A DNA stretch of 64,000 nt from Trissonchulus latispiculum (GCA_030248195.1 JASAND010015750.1:1-64000); one strand, 5' to 3'; counted from the stretch's first letter, positions 10,389 to 23,591 are shown. Notes: generated from the sequence alone by a model not told the origin. Program-made: numbers and translations.

Positions 10389-11234
10389 CAGAGTTGGCTC
10401 CGGGTCCAAAATTTCAGACCCGGCCTGGACCCAGACCCGTTAGGCCGGACCCGGACCCGTCCAGACCCGGATCCGGGTACCCGGATCTAACAAAGATCCA
10501 GTTTGCATTTCAAACCTCACTGCTTTCTGAAATTTCACTGCAGTCATAATTTTCACTGCAGCTTTATTAATAGCCCAGTCATGAGTAAAACCTGTGATAA
10601 GCTTTAGGTAAATTTATTTTACACTTTACGACAACTTTTATATGATTTGAGTGCTAGGGCTAGTTTGAGATCTCGTTTGGATATCGGTAGCAGTTTTTTT
10701 GCCATGAGTCCAGAGACACTATGAGAGAGTGTCCTTCGGATAACTATGGATTGCTTTGGCGGAAAGAAGGTGATAAGGCGAACGAATTTTTGGTGGCTTG
10801 TATTTTAAAACAATGTCCTTGAGCTTGTTTAGTAGATTTATTTTTGCGTGCATTGCAAAATCTTATACTAACTTATACTAACTCAATTCGAGTTATCATA
10901 TTTCTGCTTCCAATTCTAGTTACATATATTTTGTTTCTAGCCCAGCAGAGCAACATAAATTTGAAAGACAACAACAACAACAACAAGCTAGACAACGATG
11001 TACTACATAAGCATTCTATCTCAATGCCTAACACATCGGTTCTACCAATATTTTTTAGAAAAACAACAAATTATAATGTTTTAACATCCCTAAAGGTACC
11101 AAAATCCGGTTTCTTCAGTATTTTGGACCCGGACCCGGATTCGGACCCGCGGGTACCCGGACCCGCGGGTCATAAAGTTGGACCTGGACCCGGCCCGGCC
11201 CGCGGGTCCCCGCGGATACCCGGCGCCAACTTTG
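10389..11234. mobile_element. hAT-like non-autonomous DNA transposon, 846 bp
   Basis: Ends CAGAGTTGGCTCCGGGT and, inverted, CAAAGTTGGCGCCGGGT. They are flanked by a perfect 8-bp duplication, ATCTGCAA (10381-10388 and 11235-11242). An 8-bp duplication with CA(G/A)-type ends is the hAT signature. Both subterminal regions are GACCCGG-rich arrays (10395-10485, 11125-11225). The interior is AT-rich without a recognisable transposase. Confidence 0.85.
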
Positions 11235-11242
11235 ATCTGCAA

Positions 11243-13365
11243 GAAGATCTGTAATTTTCAGAAAAAATTTTAAAATTTTGGGGTATACACCCAAATTTTG
11301 CCTGATTTTTAAGAAAAATTAACTAAAAATTCCTTCGAAGCCGGAAATGTTTTAAAATATTATTGCGGAAACTATTTTTTTGCAGCCGTTTTTGTTGGCG
11401 CTTGGCCATTTTCCCCGCACCCTTGTCCCCGACGGTGGTAGAGTTTATTGGGTTTGAACCCTCTCAGAACCACCCCGCGTTAACCTATGGGTGCAAGAGT
11501 CAATATGTGCGAAATGATAGAGGAATTTTCTATAGAAAAGTTTCCCGCTCTAAATGGAAACCGTTCAATTATCACCATTTTATGGCAGGTCTGTATGTCC
11601 GTTTAAAAAATGTGCCATATCAGCTTGGGCTCACATTTAAACTTAGGCTTGTTACGGTTACCGAAGGCTTGGATTCGATCCGTTTGAATTCGATCCTCAC
11701 CTCTGGCCCGATTTGAACTACTGCAGTGACACTACTCTTTTGTTCGTCGGATGTCTATGTATTTAGCATTCATCTATATACTGAATTTGCCTAAGGATTT
11801 AAAATTTTCTCTAAAGGATGGTTGAATGATTGAACTTTTCGCAGTTCCACTATACTTGCTTTTCATCTAGTTTACCCAAAATCGCGAATAACAGACATGG
11901 TAGTTTGAATTGTTAATTGCGCACGTCGGTGTAATTAAGGCATTATTAATTATCTTTTACCTGAAGAATCGCCAAGGGAATACAATACAATACAGCACAA
12001 AAATATATAAGCGATAAAGTAATTCCTGGTCATGATTGTGTCACGAGCCATAGCAGTTGCTCCTAGAATGGTAACAACAACGTGAGCGCGGAATAAGGCA
12101 AACTTGATAAATTGCCTTATTTCCAGAACCGAATATGATGAACGACATTAAGCATGCAAATTTCGTGCATAACAATTATTAGTCAGTGACAGTTCCCTCG
12201 TTTCTAACCAATTATGACTAATTAAGAAGTCGTCTAAGATGGCTACTTTTGTGGAAAAGTAGAAAATTCTATCTCATAATGGGAACATGAAGGAATAGCG
12301 AGGAAAGTAGAAAGCAGAAGATTTATCAGATTCTATTAGATTCTATTTAGATACAGAGTCATAAATTCACAGATCTGGCTGAACTGTCTGAAACCTTACA
12401 GATAATATCTCAGAAGTGAGGAAAAAGATCTTAATGGATTTGAAAGGGAATACTAGAAAAATTTTATTAGACAAGAAACATTGTATAGCTTTAGGTTAAA
12501 TCAGAATTATGACTTAATTACAATGCGTACTTTTATTACAGTCCACTAAAACACTCTTTTTTGTTTTGTAGCACAATGTGCACCAGAACTTTTGAACTTG
12601 ACTTTTTCATTATTTTCTAGGCTACACTACAGTTTGGCAATATTTTTCTGGGCTAAATCTGACTTGTATGGTCTATAGGATGAATTTTTACAATCGATAT
12701 TGATTGACTAATTTCTTTGATCTAGCTACAATTAACTTGCTCGAATGTTATCCATACTCCCTTTTACTAAAAGCAGTTTGGCGAATGATTGGTTAACGGT
12801 AAAACATAGTCTCCCACTTTCTATGCTAAAATTATTATAGCAACCTCGCAAGCTTAATTTGGCTTAGGTTTTAGCACAGAAGACAGAAAAAATCTCTAAG
12901 CGTCAACGGAACCCTTTTAACATTTAAAAATCTGAAGTACATGGCTTTAGTCATTGTTTGTTTCTTTAGGAAAGTTTTGACCTCTGCACTTGATTGTCGT
13001 CCATTTCCATTAGGACATCATCCCAAATCAGCAATTGTATTTTTAGATTTAACCTTCACAACTAAAAATTCTTTTAAAAATTTTCACTTATGATTAATTG
13101 CAAATCAAGAACAAACGGAAGCATCAGTAATAAATTTCGTTTCCGAACATCTTTCATTCCTTTACGGCTCCTGTGGGAAGCAGAATCTGGATCTCTTTAA
13201 CTTTATCCCCCCAACTAGTTTGGGGGGGGGGATAAAGTTTAAATTGGGGTCAGCAATCAAAATTTGTGTAAAAGGGAAACAATGTGTACTTGGCGTCCTT
13301 TTAGTAGTCATTAGAAGTTGTTCCATCAGAAGATGAATAACAATTTGAATAAAGTTATTTCGTTT
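11243..13365. other. Intergenic; one unassigned open stretch
   Basis: Mostly AT-rich sequence. A plus-strand frame at 11363-11716 (117 codons) crosses GGTTTGAACCCTC near 11450, which looks like a pol III B box, and has no family resemblance I can name. I would not call it a gene. A G-run with ATAAAGTTTAA at about 13205-13250 recurs near 13695-13735. Confidence 0.35.
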
Positions 13366-13500
13366 CGTTAGCTCAGTATATATAAGCTTACATGTTAAGC
13401 TTACAAGTTTAGCCTATACTGAGCTAACGAAAAGCTAAATTGAAAAACGGATGTCAGATTCGTGCTCAGCGCCACCGAAAACCCCTGTATGCAAGTTTTC
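13366..13500. repeat. Palindromic dispersed repeat, copy at 13.4 kb
   Basis: A perfect 15-bp inverted pair, CGTTAGCTCAGTATA (13366-13380) and its complement at 13415-13429. It is followed by AAGCTAAATTGAAAAACGG and ATTCGTGCTCAGCGCC. Related sequences occur at 24.65 kb, 28.43 kb and 47.06-47.25 kb. Confidence 0.65.
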
Positions 13501-14250
13501 AGCAAATGTTTTTCAAAAAATTACTCGTTTCTCCTTGGTCCCCCCTTGCCAAACTAAAATTTAAAATGTTAAAAATTTTTTAAAATTTTAAATTTTTTTC
13601 ATTCATCAGCCTCCAATATGAAGCCATACAATAAATAATGCAATAAAACACAATGTGACACTGAAATAGTGCTTTTAGGCAGGTTTTAATTCTGGGGGGA
13701 TAAAGTTTAATTGGGGTTCTGGGGGGGATAAAATTAAATTGGTCCCAGAATCTAACCAACTGCCAGCAAAAAAGTAAGCTTGCCGCAGCTTAAACTGAAA
13801 CGAGCAAGATTTGCATACAACAGTACGCCACGTAAATTTTTACTTTCCAAAAGTTCCCAATGCTTCCTGTTTCAGATGTTCGGAGTAAAATGTGTCATCT
13901 GACGATTTACTTACAACCATTCAATTTATGGCAGATTCACTCGAAATTGTACCCATGTAATAATGGTATGTGAAGTAAAATAAATCAGTTAGAATGGAAG
14001 TCACTCGTAAATGAATAATTCAGTCTGAGGTTATAGGATGCTCAAGTCATTCTTTAAGAAATAATGAGTTCAGAACTGTTGTCTAGCAGTCACATGTATA
14101 TGTTCTAAAGTTGTCTTAGAATTTTTAGCTCTGGAGTGACCTATATTTGAAGAATGCAAAAGATGAAAACAGCGATAATTGAACTTGCATGCGTGAAGCT
14201 GAAAAAAGCATCATGGTAATTACAAAAACAAATGTTTCTTGCTGTAAGCG
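13501..14250. other. Intergenic, nothing recognised
   Basis: AT-rich DNA with G-run/ATAAAGTTTAA segments near 13695-13735. No coding stretch identified. Confidence 0.35.
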
Positions 14251-14909
14251 TACTGGTTGCTAATTGGAGACCCAGCTCCTTAAGCTCAAACTTAGTTCAC
14301 CAGGTAAGGGAGTAGGGCATCTGCGGAGCTGGCCCCTCCTCCATGGTTGTAGTCATCATTCGAGGTGACACTCATGGCTCAAGAGCTGTGTATCTGATAA
14401 TGACACCGGCAACTTAGAGCCTGACAAGGGTAGGAGAATTCTCCGGAGAAGGTAAGGGAGGGGAGGCTCCGCCAATTCGAATAGATTCCTGATTATGCAC
14501 AAAATTTGAGCTATAGTCGGAGAAAATACAAATTTTTCTGATTTCCCTCCACCAGCACAGTCCCTAAAATTAAAGTGTTAAACCAAACTTTAATGTAATC
14601 AAACTAAAATCAAACTTTTGGTTGGATGATAAGATATAGATATAAATCTGTAAGCTTAAGCTGAACGCAGTGCTGGCTGGCAATGCTGGTTTGCAATAAC
14701 TGGCTAATACATATTTGTGTCTTTATTTAGTTTATTTGTAATTTAATGTTTATTTTGGTTAACGCAAAATAGGCAATATGGTTCTGTGATATTTGCATCT
14801 GGCTGCACGTAACTGTTGGACCAATTATTAACTTTTCCAGTTTACTGGTTAAAAAAGCATCCTGACTCAGTAGAAACGGTATTTGATGCGAAGAGAAGAC
14901 TTCCGAAGA

Positions 14910-15055
14910 GAGGCCTTCACTGGGCAATGTGGTGAGAAGGCAACCGGAGTTTGTATTCTGGCGTAAGCCTGATGAAGGGCTGGCCGGCACCCTATAACCT
15001 TCTGTAGGTTGGAGTTCTCGCCAGGGGTCACTTACTGTGAAACACTGAACGAAAC
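14910..15055 (-). repeat. Dispersed repeat, minus-strand copy
   Basis: Reverse complement matches 47311-47500: AACCTACAGAAGGTTATAGG and a CCAGCCCTTCATCAGG/TACGCCAGAA block. The 47-kb copy has about 75 bp extra between the two blocks. Probably a short interspersed element; no terminal features seen. Confidence 0.6.
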
Positions 15056-17445
15056 TTCCAAAAAGCTTGTACTCAGGCTGACATAAAACTGCAATATGAA
15101 GGAATTTATTAAAATTTACCCACAGGACCCATTCATCCGATTTAAATTTACATGTGTAATAGCATAATAATAATAAATGGCTGAGATTTGGGGCGATTGT
15201 AGGCTGATTCTGAAAGTAAACTGATTTGGGTCGTGAGATTTGTTGTAGTCGGTTAGGCTAGGCTAGGCTTCTTCGGCCTGTAGATCTGATCAGCACTCTA
15301 GAACACTGGTCAGCGCGTGGGGATTCAGGGATCTCCACTTAGATTGAAGTACAGACTGTAGTGGTGTTCTGACAGACCGTGCCTAATGGCTGACCGGGTA
15401 GGGGTTAGAATTCGTGAGTTCGTTTGAGATGGGGGTGACCAGGGGGTTTATAGTCTCTATATCGACTCTGTCCAATTGCTGTAGTCTTATCCTCTAGCTC
15501 GGATAAGACAGGGAACGATGATCTGAAAAGTAGGCTGAAGACGAGTCTAAAAGTCACACAATTTATTGACACAAAGGTACAGACTGTAGTTATCAATTCC
15601 AGCAGATGCAATGTTCAATGCAAGGTTATTGTACAATGAACAGAAGTTACAATGATCTGCCAGAATTGCCCTTCTAGAATTGACTGGTTTGAGATTGGTT
15701 TGGGTTTAGGGGTACACACTGTCTCCAGGACTTTTCCTGCAATTAACTCGATTACACTACGGGGTCGGATAGGTAACCTATGTGCTTGACTAGCTCAACT
15801 CGTTGACACTAACTCAACTCGTGGGCTTTTCTTCGTAGCCTCTTTAGCTTGCTCTGTCCCTCTAACAATAGATTGGGACTTTACACCAATTAATACAAAC
15901 AGTTAACGTAAATTATAATAGTCTCACAAGGGGCGGCTTTGGATTAGTTCTGGGGCCTCCGTGTAACGGCTACCCAGGCAACTGAATTTAGAGAGGCGAG
16001 AGGTCCGTTCCTGAAATGGATAAATACAGTTACGGGCTGAAGAGTGTCGGACGAGATGCGAAAGGTCGGACGGCTGTACAGCTAATATAATTATATAAAT
16101 TAAAGCAGAGAATACAATTGTTCAATGAGATTTAGGCACGCTTTTCCACAGGATAGACGATCACGATAACTGACTGGTTTCCGCTGAACATCTTTCTGGT
16201 GATCGGTTTTGCAAAGCGTTACTGAATGATAATCGAAAGTTAGGTTTCCCAAAGATGATTTTCAATTGGCCGACTGTCTCTGCTTGACGCCACACTACCC
16301 TTGCCAAAGTATATCAGGTTAGCTACCTCTCTGACATCTGAGATACAGGATCAACTGAACACAGGCGACTGGATACTGAGACCGGATCTACTTCTGGATT
16401 CGCGACACAACACTGACTGATAGGACACTGGCTACAGGACTGACACTGACTACTGACTCTGAACAGGAGGCTACCAGCTTCTCTCGACACTGACTGATTA
16501 GGCGTGGACAGGACGTCGGCAACCTGAATCAAATGGGTTAAAACCCATTAGAAACAGCGGTGGTGGGGATTAAAACCCCAGCAGCTATTATCCGGACTAA
16601 TAGGCTTCCAAGTGTGGGTTTTGACACCCAAAACGTGCTTTGTGTGTGTGTTGTTATCTGTTCTTTGCTTTCAGACAGAATTCGGACGTTTTGGATGGTT
16701 TTGGTGTGCAAATAAACAAGATTGAACGTTTTCCTGGTCGTTCTGGTGTTTCCGGCCAGATATGCAAATGAGGCTGGACTGGACTAAAGGACTGGGCATA
16801 GAACGTGGACTGCACTGCTTAACACTGCCTAACTGACTAGAATCAATTATTATGAGTCTAAAACTAGCTTAAAACTAGCTACGTTTATCTAAAAACTCCT
16901 AGACTGACAATTCACACCTAGGGCTCAATACTGGCTACGACTAAAACTGAATACTGAACTATGGACTGTTACCCTCTAATCTACGGGTACACAGCACTAA
17001 AATACACCTGGTAACTGATTGCTACTGTTAGAGCACTATGCACTACGAACCTGGTCACATTATACGGTATTCTGCCTAACTCTAGCCCTAGGACAGAATA
17101 TGCAAATGAGCTTACGTAAATTTGAACCTAAACCACCTAATCCACCTACCTATCACAAGTTGGACCCATTTCCTGCAGAGGCTCCGCATCTTAAGAAAGA
17201 TAACCTACGCAGGCCTCTGGGGTCCCAGAATTACAGATTAACAGCAATTCTAAACAACTACTAATTCTGAATTACTACACAATTATCAGGACTAGACTAC
17301 AAAACCGTTTTCGGCTATGGACTGTACTAGATTCGAACATGGGCTCTTTTTCTGGCCCGGATACGTACCTAATCTAATTATTATTAATCCTTAATTACCT
17401 ACCTAACTACTGACTAAGTTATTTTAATTATTATTTATTGGACTG

Positions 17446-17657
17446 GTCTCAAGACCTCAACTGGAGGTATTTACATGAGTAGCCCCACGTATGCAGTTAT
17501 TATCATTCTTTCATTCATTCCGGACATGCGACAAGACCTCCAACTGGGAGGGGTTTACATGAAGTGCCCATCATGCATACAGTTCACAAAATATTAATTA
17601 AAGTTAATCACGGGGCCTCAAGACCTTCTCTGCGAAGGTATTTACATGAGGAACCCG
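17446..17657 (+). repeat. Three tandem hairpin modules with variable stems
   Basis: Modules near 17446, 17533 and 17613, each CAAGACCT...AGG...TTTACATGA. Inner stems are ACCTC/GAGGT (17454-17468), CCTCC/GGAGG (17537-17551) and ACCTTC/GAAGGT (17623-17639). The first two have loop AACTG, the third TCTGC. Modules 1 and 3 have an outer CTCA/TGAG pair as well. The stem sequence differs while pairing is kept. Confidence 0.7.
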
Positions 17658-18559
17658 GAAGTTGATAATTAAAATAACTTAAAGCCTAAATGGGGCTACT
17701 TCCCATACTAATTACTACCTAGACTAATTAACCTAATTAGAACCTAACTACATGCGTTTGGATTCGGAAATGGCCCGTGTTATGGCCATTTCCAGGTGAT
17801 TGCTCGTGTGTTGCGTGAATTCCGCGTGTGCAAGTTTGGGGAGAGATTTGGAAGCCAAAAGTCGGATAATAATTGCTGTCGTAATTATTATCAAAACAAC
17901 AAACTACAAACAACTGTTTAAATTGGCAGGGAAGCCGGATTTCCCCATTTAAAACCTTGATAATTAACTGGTTCAAAGCATAGGTGAAAGATTTGTTTTT
18001 GAAGCAAGTTTTGGGAACAATCCTACTCTTTTGGCCGGCTGTGGGGAAAACGGGGCGTTCTGTTGAGTGGCAATTCCGGGAAGTTATTCAACTTCCCGGG
18101 CTTGGGGGGAACAGGAAGGGTCCTCCCCTCAACACCTAGGCAATCCCAAATATTTGACGAATTTCGGGAGTTTTGGGTTATTTTCGTAGTTGGGTGATAG
18201 ATGAGCAAAATAGCCAAAATGGGCTTTTGAAGACCTGGACAGGGGACATAAATTTGAGGTTTTAGATCACCAAAAAGTGGTGATTTGAGGAAAAAGTGGT
18301 TTTAAAATTGAGAACAAGATTGTTGGTTTTCAGATTAAAATCGGAAAATAATCGGGGTTGGCTTGCGAGGGCTTGGTACTCGCAAGCCAACCTGAGAACC
18401 CACACCCAACACAACCCCAGAGGGTGGGACGAAAGGTCCACACCCTCCACACGTGCAAAAAATGGCGTAATACTAAAACTGGGGGGACAAGGCCCAGCTA
18501 TCAGAGGTGTGTGCGATTGTCATCGGGGCCCTAAGGCCCCGGTAGGTTCAGGAATCGGG

Positions 18560-18652
18560 TCCTGGGGACCGCCACGAGGGCATAAGGGTCCCCAGGATAT
18601 GCAGCAGAATTGCCCCTGTGGACCGCCTCGAGGGCATACGGGCCCACAGGGG
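18560..18652 (+). repeat. Two paralogous hairpins with conserved 16-nt loops
   Basis: Hairpin at 18560-18597 (stem CCTGGGGACC) and at 18613-18652 (stem CCTGTGGACC). Loops GCCACGAGGGCATAAG and GCCTCGAGGGCATACG differ at two positions. Within the stem, a G-C pair in one is T-A in the other, and the outer T-A pair is C-G, so both strands changed together. Confidence 0.7.
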
Positions 18653-18844
18653 TTTGTACCAGGCCTAGAGTGTCGGTGCAATCTCAACCTAAAAAGAAAG
18701 TGCGTCCTAAGAGGGGAAAGGGGGAAGGGGGGAAATGCTAAAGTCAAGGCCTCCATATAACGGCTTCAAGACAGCATTTCCCCCGGCAAACAACAGGACG
18801 AAAGGGGGAGAGCAACCGCTCTGTCTAAAGTCTCAACAGACACT

Positions 18845-18868
18845 GACTGGAAATTCGAATTTCCAGTC
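18845..18868. repeat. Perfect 24-bp palindrome
   Basis: The half-site GACTGGAAATTC is followed directly by its reverse complement. It is followed by a linker containing GTCTGGGGGC and CAGCTG. A similar linker follows the 18-bp palindrome at 19826-19843. Confidence 0.85.
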
Positions 18869-19825
18869 GAGAACCTGTCTGGGGGCGGTCTTTCGCTCCC
18901 CTTGCAGCTGATTGGCTGCTCGTGTGGTGCGATCATTGCAATCACCTTTGATTGGACTACCGAAGTCGTGGCCTACGGTAGTCCACGTGCGCGGGCCGCC
19001 AAAGAGTCTGGATTTATGGCTTCTGTGCCATAAATCTGGAAAACAAACATTTGCGGGCCACACTTCAAGTGGCGAGATTTTGGGAGATTTTATGGCTCTT
19101 CAGACTAATGGCCACAAATGCGAAAAGCAAACGTCTCGGAGTTTCGCTTCCAGAGACGAAAACAACTTTAGGCCCATAAAGAGGCCAAAAATGAAAAATA
19201 GGAAACAGAATTTGAGAGGAAACGAGAAAGACGAAAATCCGGACTTTTTGGGCCAATTAGCAAGAGTTTGCTAATTGGCAAGGTAAGTTTGGAAGGCTAT
19301 TTTTTAGCCTTAATTTTGGGAATGGGGAACTTTTAATTCCATTTTTATTAAGGGTTCCCCCTTCTTACCTCCGTCTTTGCTTCTGTATTTGCAAAGACGG
19401 GGTATGAACCCATAAATCCTAGGAGGAACAAAAGTTCCTCTTCTTCTCGCTGTGGCCTCTTGGCGGCCACTTCAAGGCCTCTTAGCGGCCAGTAGAAGGG
19501 GTCTTTATTACGAAGAAAAACATACATAAAGACCCCTTCGAGAGATCCAGGGGGACCTCCCCTAAAACTTAACTTACCTAAGTAAATTAACTAATACCTA
19601 AGTTAAAATTAACAATTTTATCTTACCTACGACTAAAAACTACCTAAGTACCTAAATTTCACTTTACTTTCATTATTTTCCTTTTAGGGGCTATTCCCCT
19701 CTATACTAGTTACGTACCTATACATATATGTTAGAGCAGTGCAAGGCCTTTCCTCCAGCCTAGTGCTGGAGAGGCCAACTGTGACTACTTTTGTAGTCAC
19801 GTGGGGACCTTACGTGAAGGAACGT

Positions 19826-19843
19826 GTGAATGAATTCATTCAC
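19826..19843. repeat. Perfect 18-bp palindrome
   Basis: The half-site GTGAATGAA is joined to its complement. The downstream linker (GTCTGGGGGC ... TTCGCTC ... CAGCTG) matches that after the unrelated 24-bp palindrome at 18845. Confidence 0.85.
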
Positions 19844-20390
19844 GAAGGTGTCTGGGGGCTCCGTTCGCTCTCCAGACAGCTGGGCGTCGGAAGACATGAA
19901 AGGCTCAGAAAAGGAGAAAAGGAAAAACAAGAAGGAGAGTTAAAAACTCCCTTTAAAATGAAATACAACCAAAAACTAATACGTAAGAATTAGTTAGGGC
20001 ATTTTGTAATTAATTTGTACTTTTTATATTTCAGATTTTAAAGAAGAAAGAAGCTTTAAAGTGACTTTAATTTAACTGTAATCGTATGTAATAATTATGA
20101 CTTCTTGTTGTTTTAGAAGACGATTCACTGATTATTGTAGTTTAGTAATTACTGATGTAGTAATTATGCGTCGGGGGTGAAGAGGGGGGTCTCTATAACG
20201 ACCCTCTGCTCTGTAAGTTAAGGTTTTTGGTTCGAATCTGCAGAGACTGCCAGTTCTTTGACGTTTCCGCAAATTCTACGTTTTTTTTCCTTTTCTGTTC
20301 CGCAAAAGCGAGGAAGGCGCTATTGGCCACACGGGTGGGGTGGGAGGCCTCTAGAGGAGGCCCTCCCGTACCTAGGGAAGGTCAGGGTTC

Positions 20391-20939
20391 GATTCTAAAC
20401 TCTAAAAGCGAGTTAGCGTGGTTTTCTTAACGATTTTGCACAATTCTTAACCCTTGTTTCGGACAGGTTGCGAACAAGCGATTTCGGGCTGTTCAACTGC
20501 CTTTATAACGGCCCAGAGAACAGATCATGACCTAGACAGTTATACCCCTAATTAATGAACGTAAAACCGGTTTCAGGGCAATTCTGGCTTGGCAGACATT
20601 GATATACAGATTCCATGGCAATTCATTGACAATCAGTTATTTACATCAGTTACCTGGCATTTTGAGCAGGATATAAGGCAAACAGGGGCCAGAGATCGTT
20701 CAGCAATCACATGCAAGATACGTTTCATTCTACTTTTGACCTTGAGCCTTGATTTGGCGTTTTTAGCCGATTTTAGCCCTTTTCTTGTTCTGGGCACACT
20801 TTAGCTTCAAAACTTGGCTTAATTTTCCCTATTTACTCGTGAGGCTGCTTAGGTACAAAACACGCTTTTATTGAACAAAATCCACAATTATGACAATAAT
20901 GAAAAGCATTTTCATTACACATGTTCAGTAGACGACGAC
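20391..20939. other. Intergenic, nothing firm
   Basis: Follows the hairpin island. Two GGTTCGAATC/GGTTCGATTC B-box-like sites lie just before and at its left end (20229, 20385), but no foldable tRNA was found. Confidence 0.3.
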
Positions 20940-21041
20940 ATGTCAGCCTTGAAGGAAAAACATAATTTGACTGCAGCGGCTCATGTACTGGCTAAAGATA
21001 TGGTGTTTAACAAAGATGAGGACAATAACTTGATAAAATGA
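20940..21041 (+). CDS. Candidate terminal exon, unknown protein
   Basis: A short frame, MSALKEKHNLTAAAHVLAKD and a further 13 residues ending NNLIK, then TGA. Its composition (Lys, Glu, Asp, Ala) looks like real protein against AT-rich surroundings. An acceptor-like TTACACATGTTCAG ends at 20930, so it may be the last exon of a gene whose other exons I cannot find. No family recognised. Confidence 0.25.
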   Translation: MSALKEKHNLTAAAHVLAKDMVFNKDEDNNLIK

Positions 21042-21225
21042 CGTTGAAGCTGAAGCTGGTCAATAATTAGTTTTAGCAGTATGTGTATTATCTTCATCAT
21101 CACCTTCGGATTTTGAAGTAAAAGCAAGTTTGCAACATAAAATGTTTGAAGTATATTTATTTCTGCTATTTGGCCCTGTCTTTGCTTTTCTACAACTACG
21201 TTTTGTTAACATGACTACTTATTAG

Positions 21226-21606
21226 CAAGAATAATAACTAAGAGTGTGACAAGCGTCGCACTCTTTCAGGCAGGGGACATCATCCGCACGATAACGGCTG
21301 ACCCCCCACACAAATTGGACCCCAGTGACCCCCCCCCACACACAAATGAGTACCCAGTACATACACACACATGTGTGTACCATCACTCGCTTGTACATAT
21401 GTTTATGTGTTGAAGCCAAAAACGATCTGTCAGCAGCTGGCTACTTTCGAGCTTCAACACAGAAACATACAAGCGAGTGATGGTACACAAATGTTTCCTA
21501 GATACTCATTTGTGGGGGGGGTCAGCCGTTATCGTGCCGATGATGTCCCCAGCCTAATAATTAAGAGTGTGACTCCAGTCACACTCTTAGTTATTATGTA
21601 CTCTTG
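21226..21606. mobile_element. Palindromic MITE, family member 2
   Basis: The right end TTATTATGTACTCTTG and left end CAAGAATAATAACTAAG match the ends of the element at 6958-7375. The arms share ACGATAACGGCTGACCCCCC, ACAAATTGGACCCC and ATCACTCGCTTGTA. About 381 bp, more diverged than member 1. No clear flanking duplication. No coding capacity. Confidence 0.7.
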
Positions 21607-23454
<1,848 letters not shown>

Positions 23455-23560
23455 GAAGACTTTAAATGGGAAAAAGACCATGACAAATGTGCTCCTCAAT
23501 ATATAGTTGATTGGAGGTACATGCAACGACAGATAAAAGAACAACTCCAATCGTTTACTT
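23455..23560 (+). CDS. Candidate internal exon, unknown protein
   Basis: After TTAGTTTTTTTAAACAG the frame reads EDFKWEKDHDKCAPQYIVDW and continues RYMQRQIKEQLQSF. The pyrimidine-rich acceptor and the composition suggest a real exon. The 3' end is uncertain and no neighbouring exon was identified. Could also be a relic of a transposon protein. Confidence 0.25.
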
Positions 23561-23591
23561 GTGGAAATGCTTTAGGAATCGTGTCAATAAT

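Larger units (their letters stand above)
15450..20390. repeat. Hairpin island: many perfect stem-loops, no coding capacity
   Basis: Numerous short perfect inverted repeats are packed over about 5 kb. Verified stems (left/right arm): 15484-15492/15501-15509 (9 bp), 16532-16539/16542-16549 (8), 17766-17775/17784-17793 (10), 17865-17874/17883-17892 (10), 18076-18085/18090-18099 (10), 18266-18272/18278-18284 (7), 18356-18369/18379-18392 (14), 18560-18570/18587-18597 (11), 18613-18621/18644-18652 (9), 18954-18962/18976-18984 (9), 19011-19020/19027-19036 (10), 19252-19263/19268-19279 (12), 19371-19380/19391-19400 (10), 19495-19508/19526-19539 (14), 19781-19788/19793-19800 (8), 20146-20153/20159-20166 (8), plus loop-less palindromes at 18845-18868 and 19826-19843. 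Loops are mostly 4-17 nt. No protein frame, transposon ends or known RNA family recognised. The 18-19.5 kb part is GC-richer than its surroundings. Confidence 0.8.

Noticed and set aside
11363..11716. 117-codon frame as a gene
   Set aside because: No recognisable domain, start context or splice structure, and it contains a B-box-like site.
17446..17657. CRISPR array
   Set aside because: Only three units with internal hairpins and unequal spacing in a eukaryotic context; no cas genes.
18296..18760. 154-codon plus-strand and 78-codon minus-strand frames in the hairpin island
   Set aside because: Overlapping frames on both strands created by GC-rich inverted repeats (repeated GPPRGH comes from the paired hairpin loops). 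No domain or codon signal.
20220..20400. tRNA genes at the two GGTTCGA(A/T)TC sites
   Set aside because: No cloverleaf with paired acceptor and T stems could be drawn around either site.
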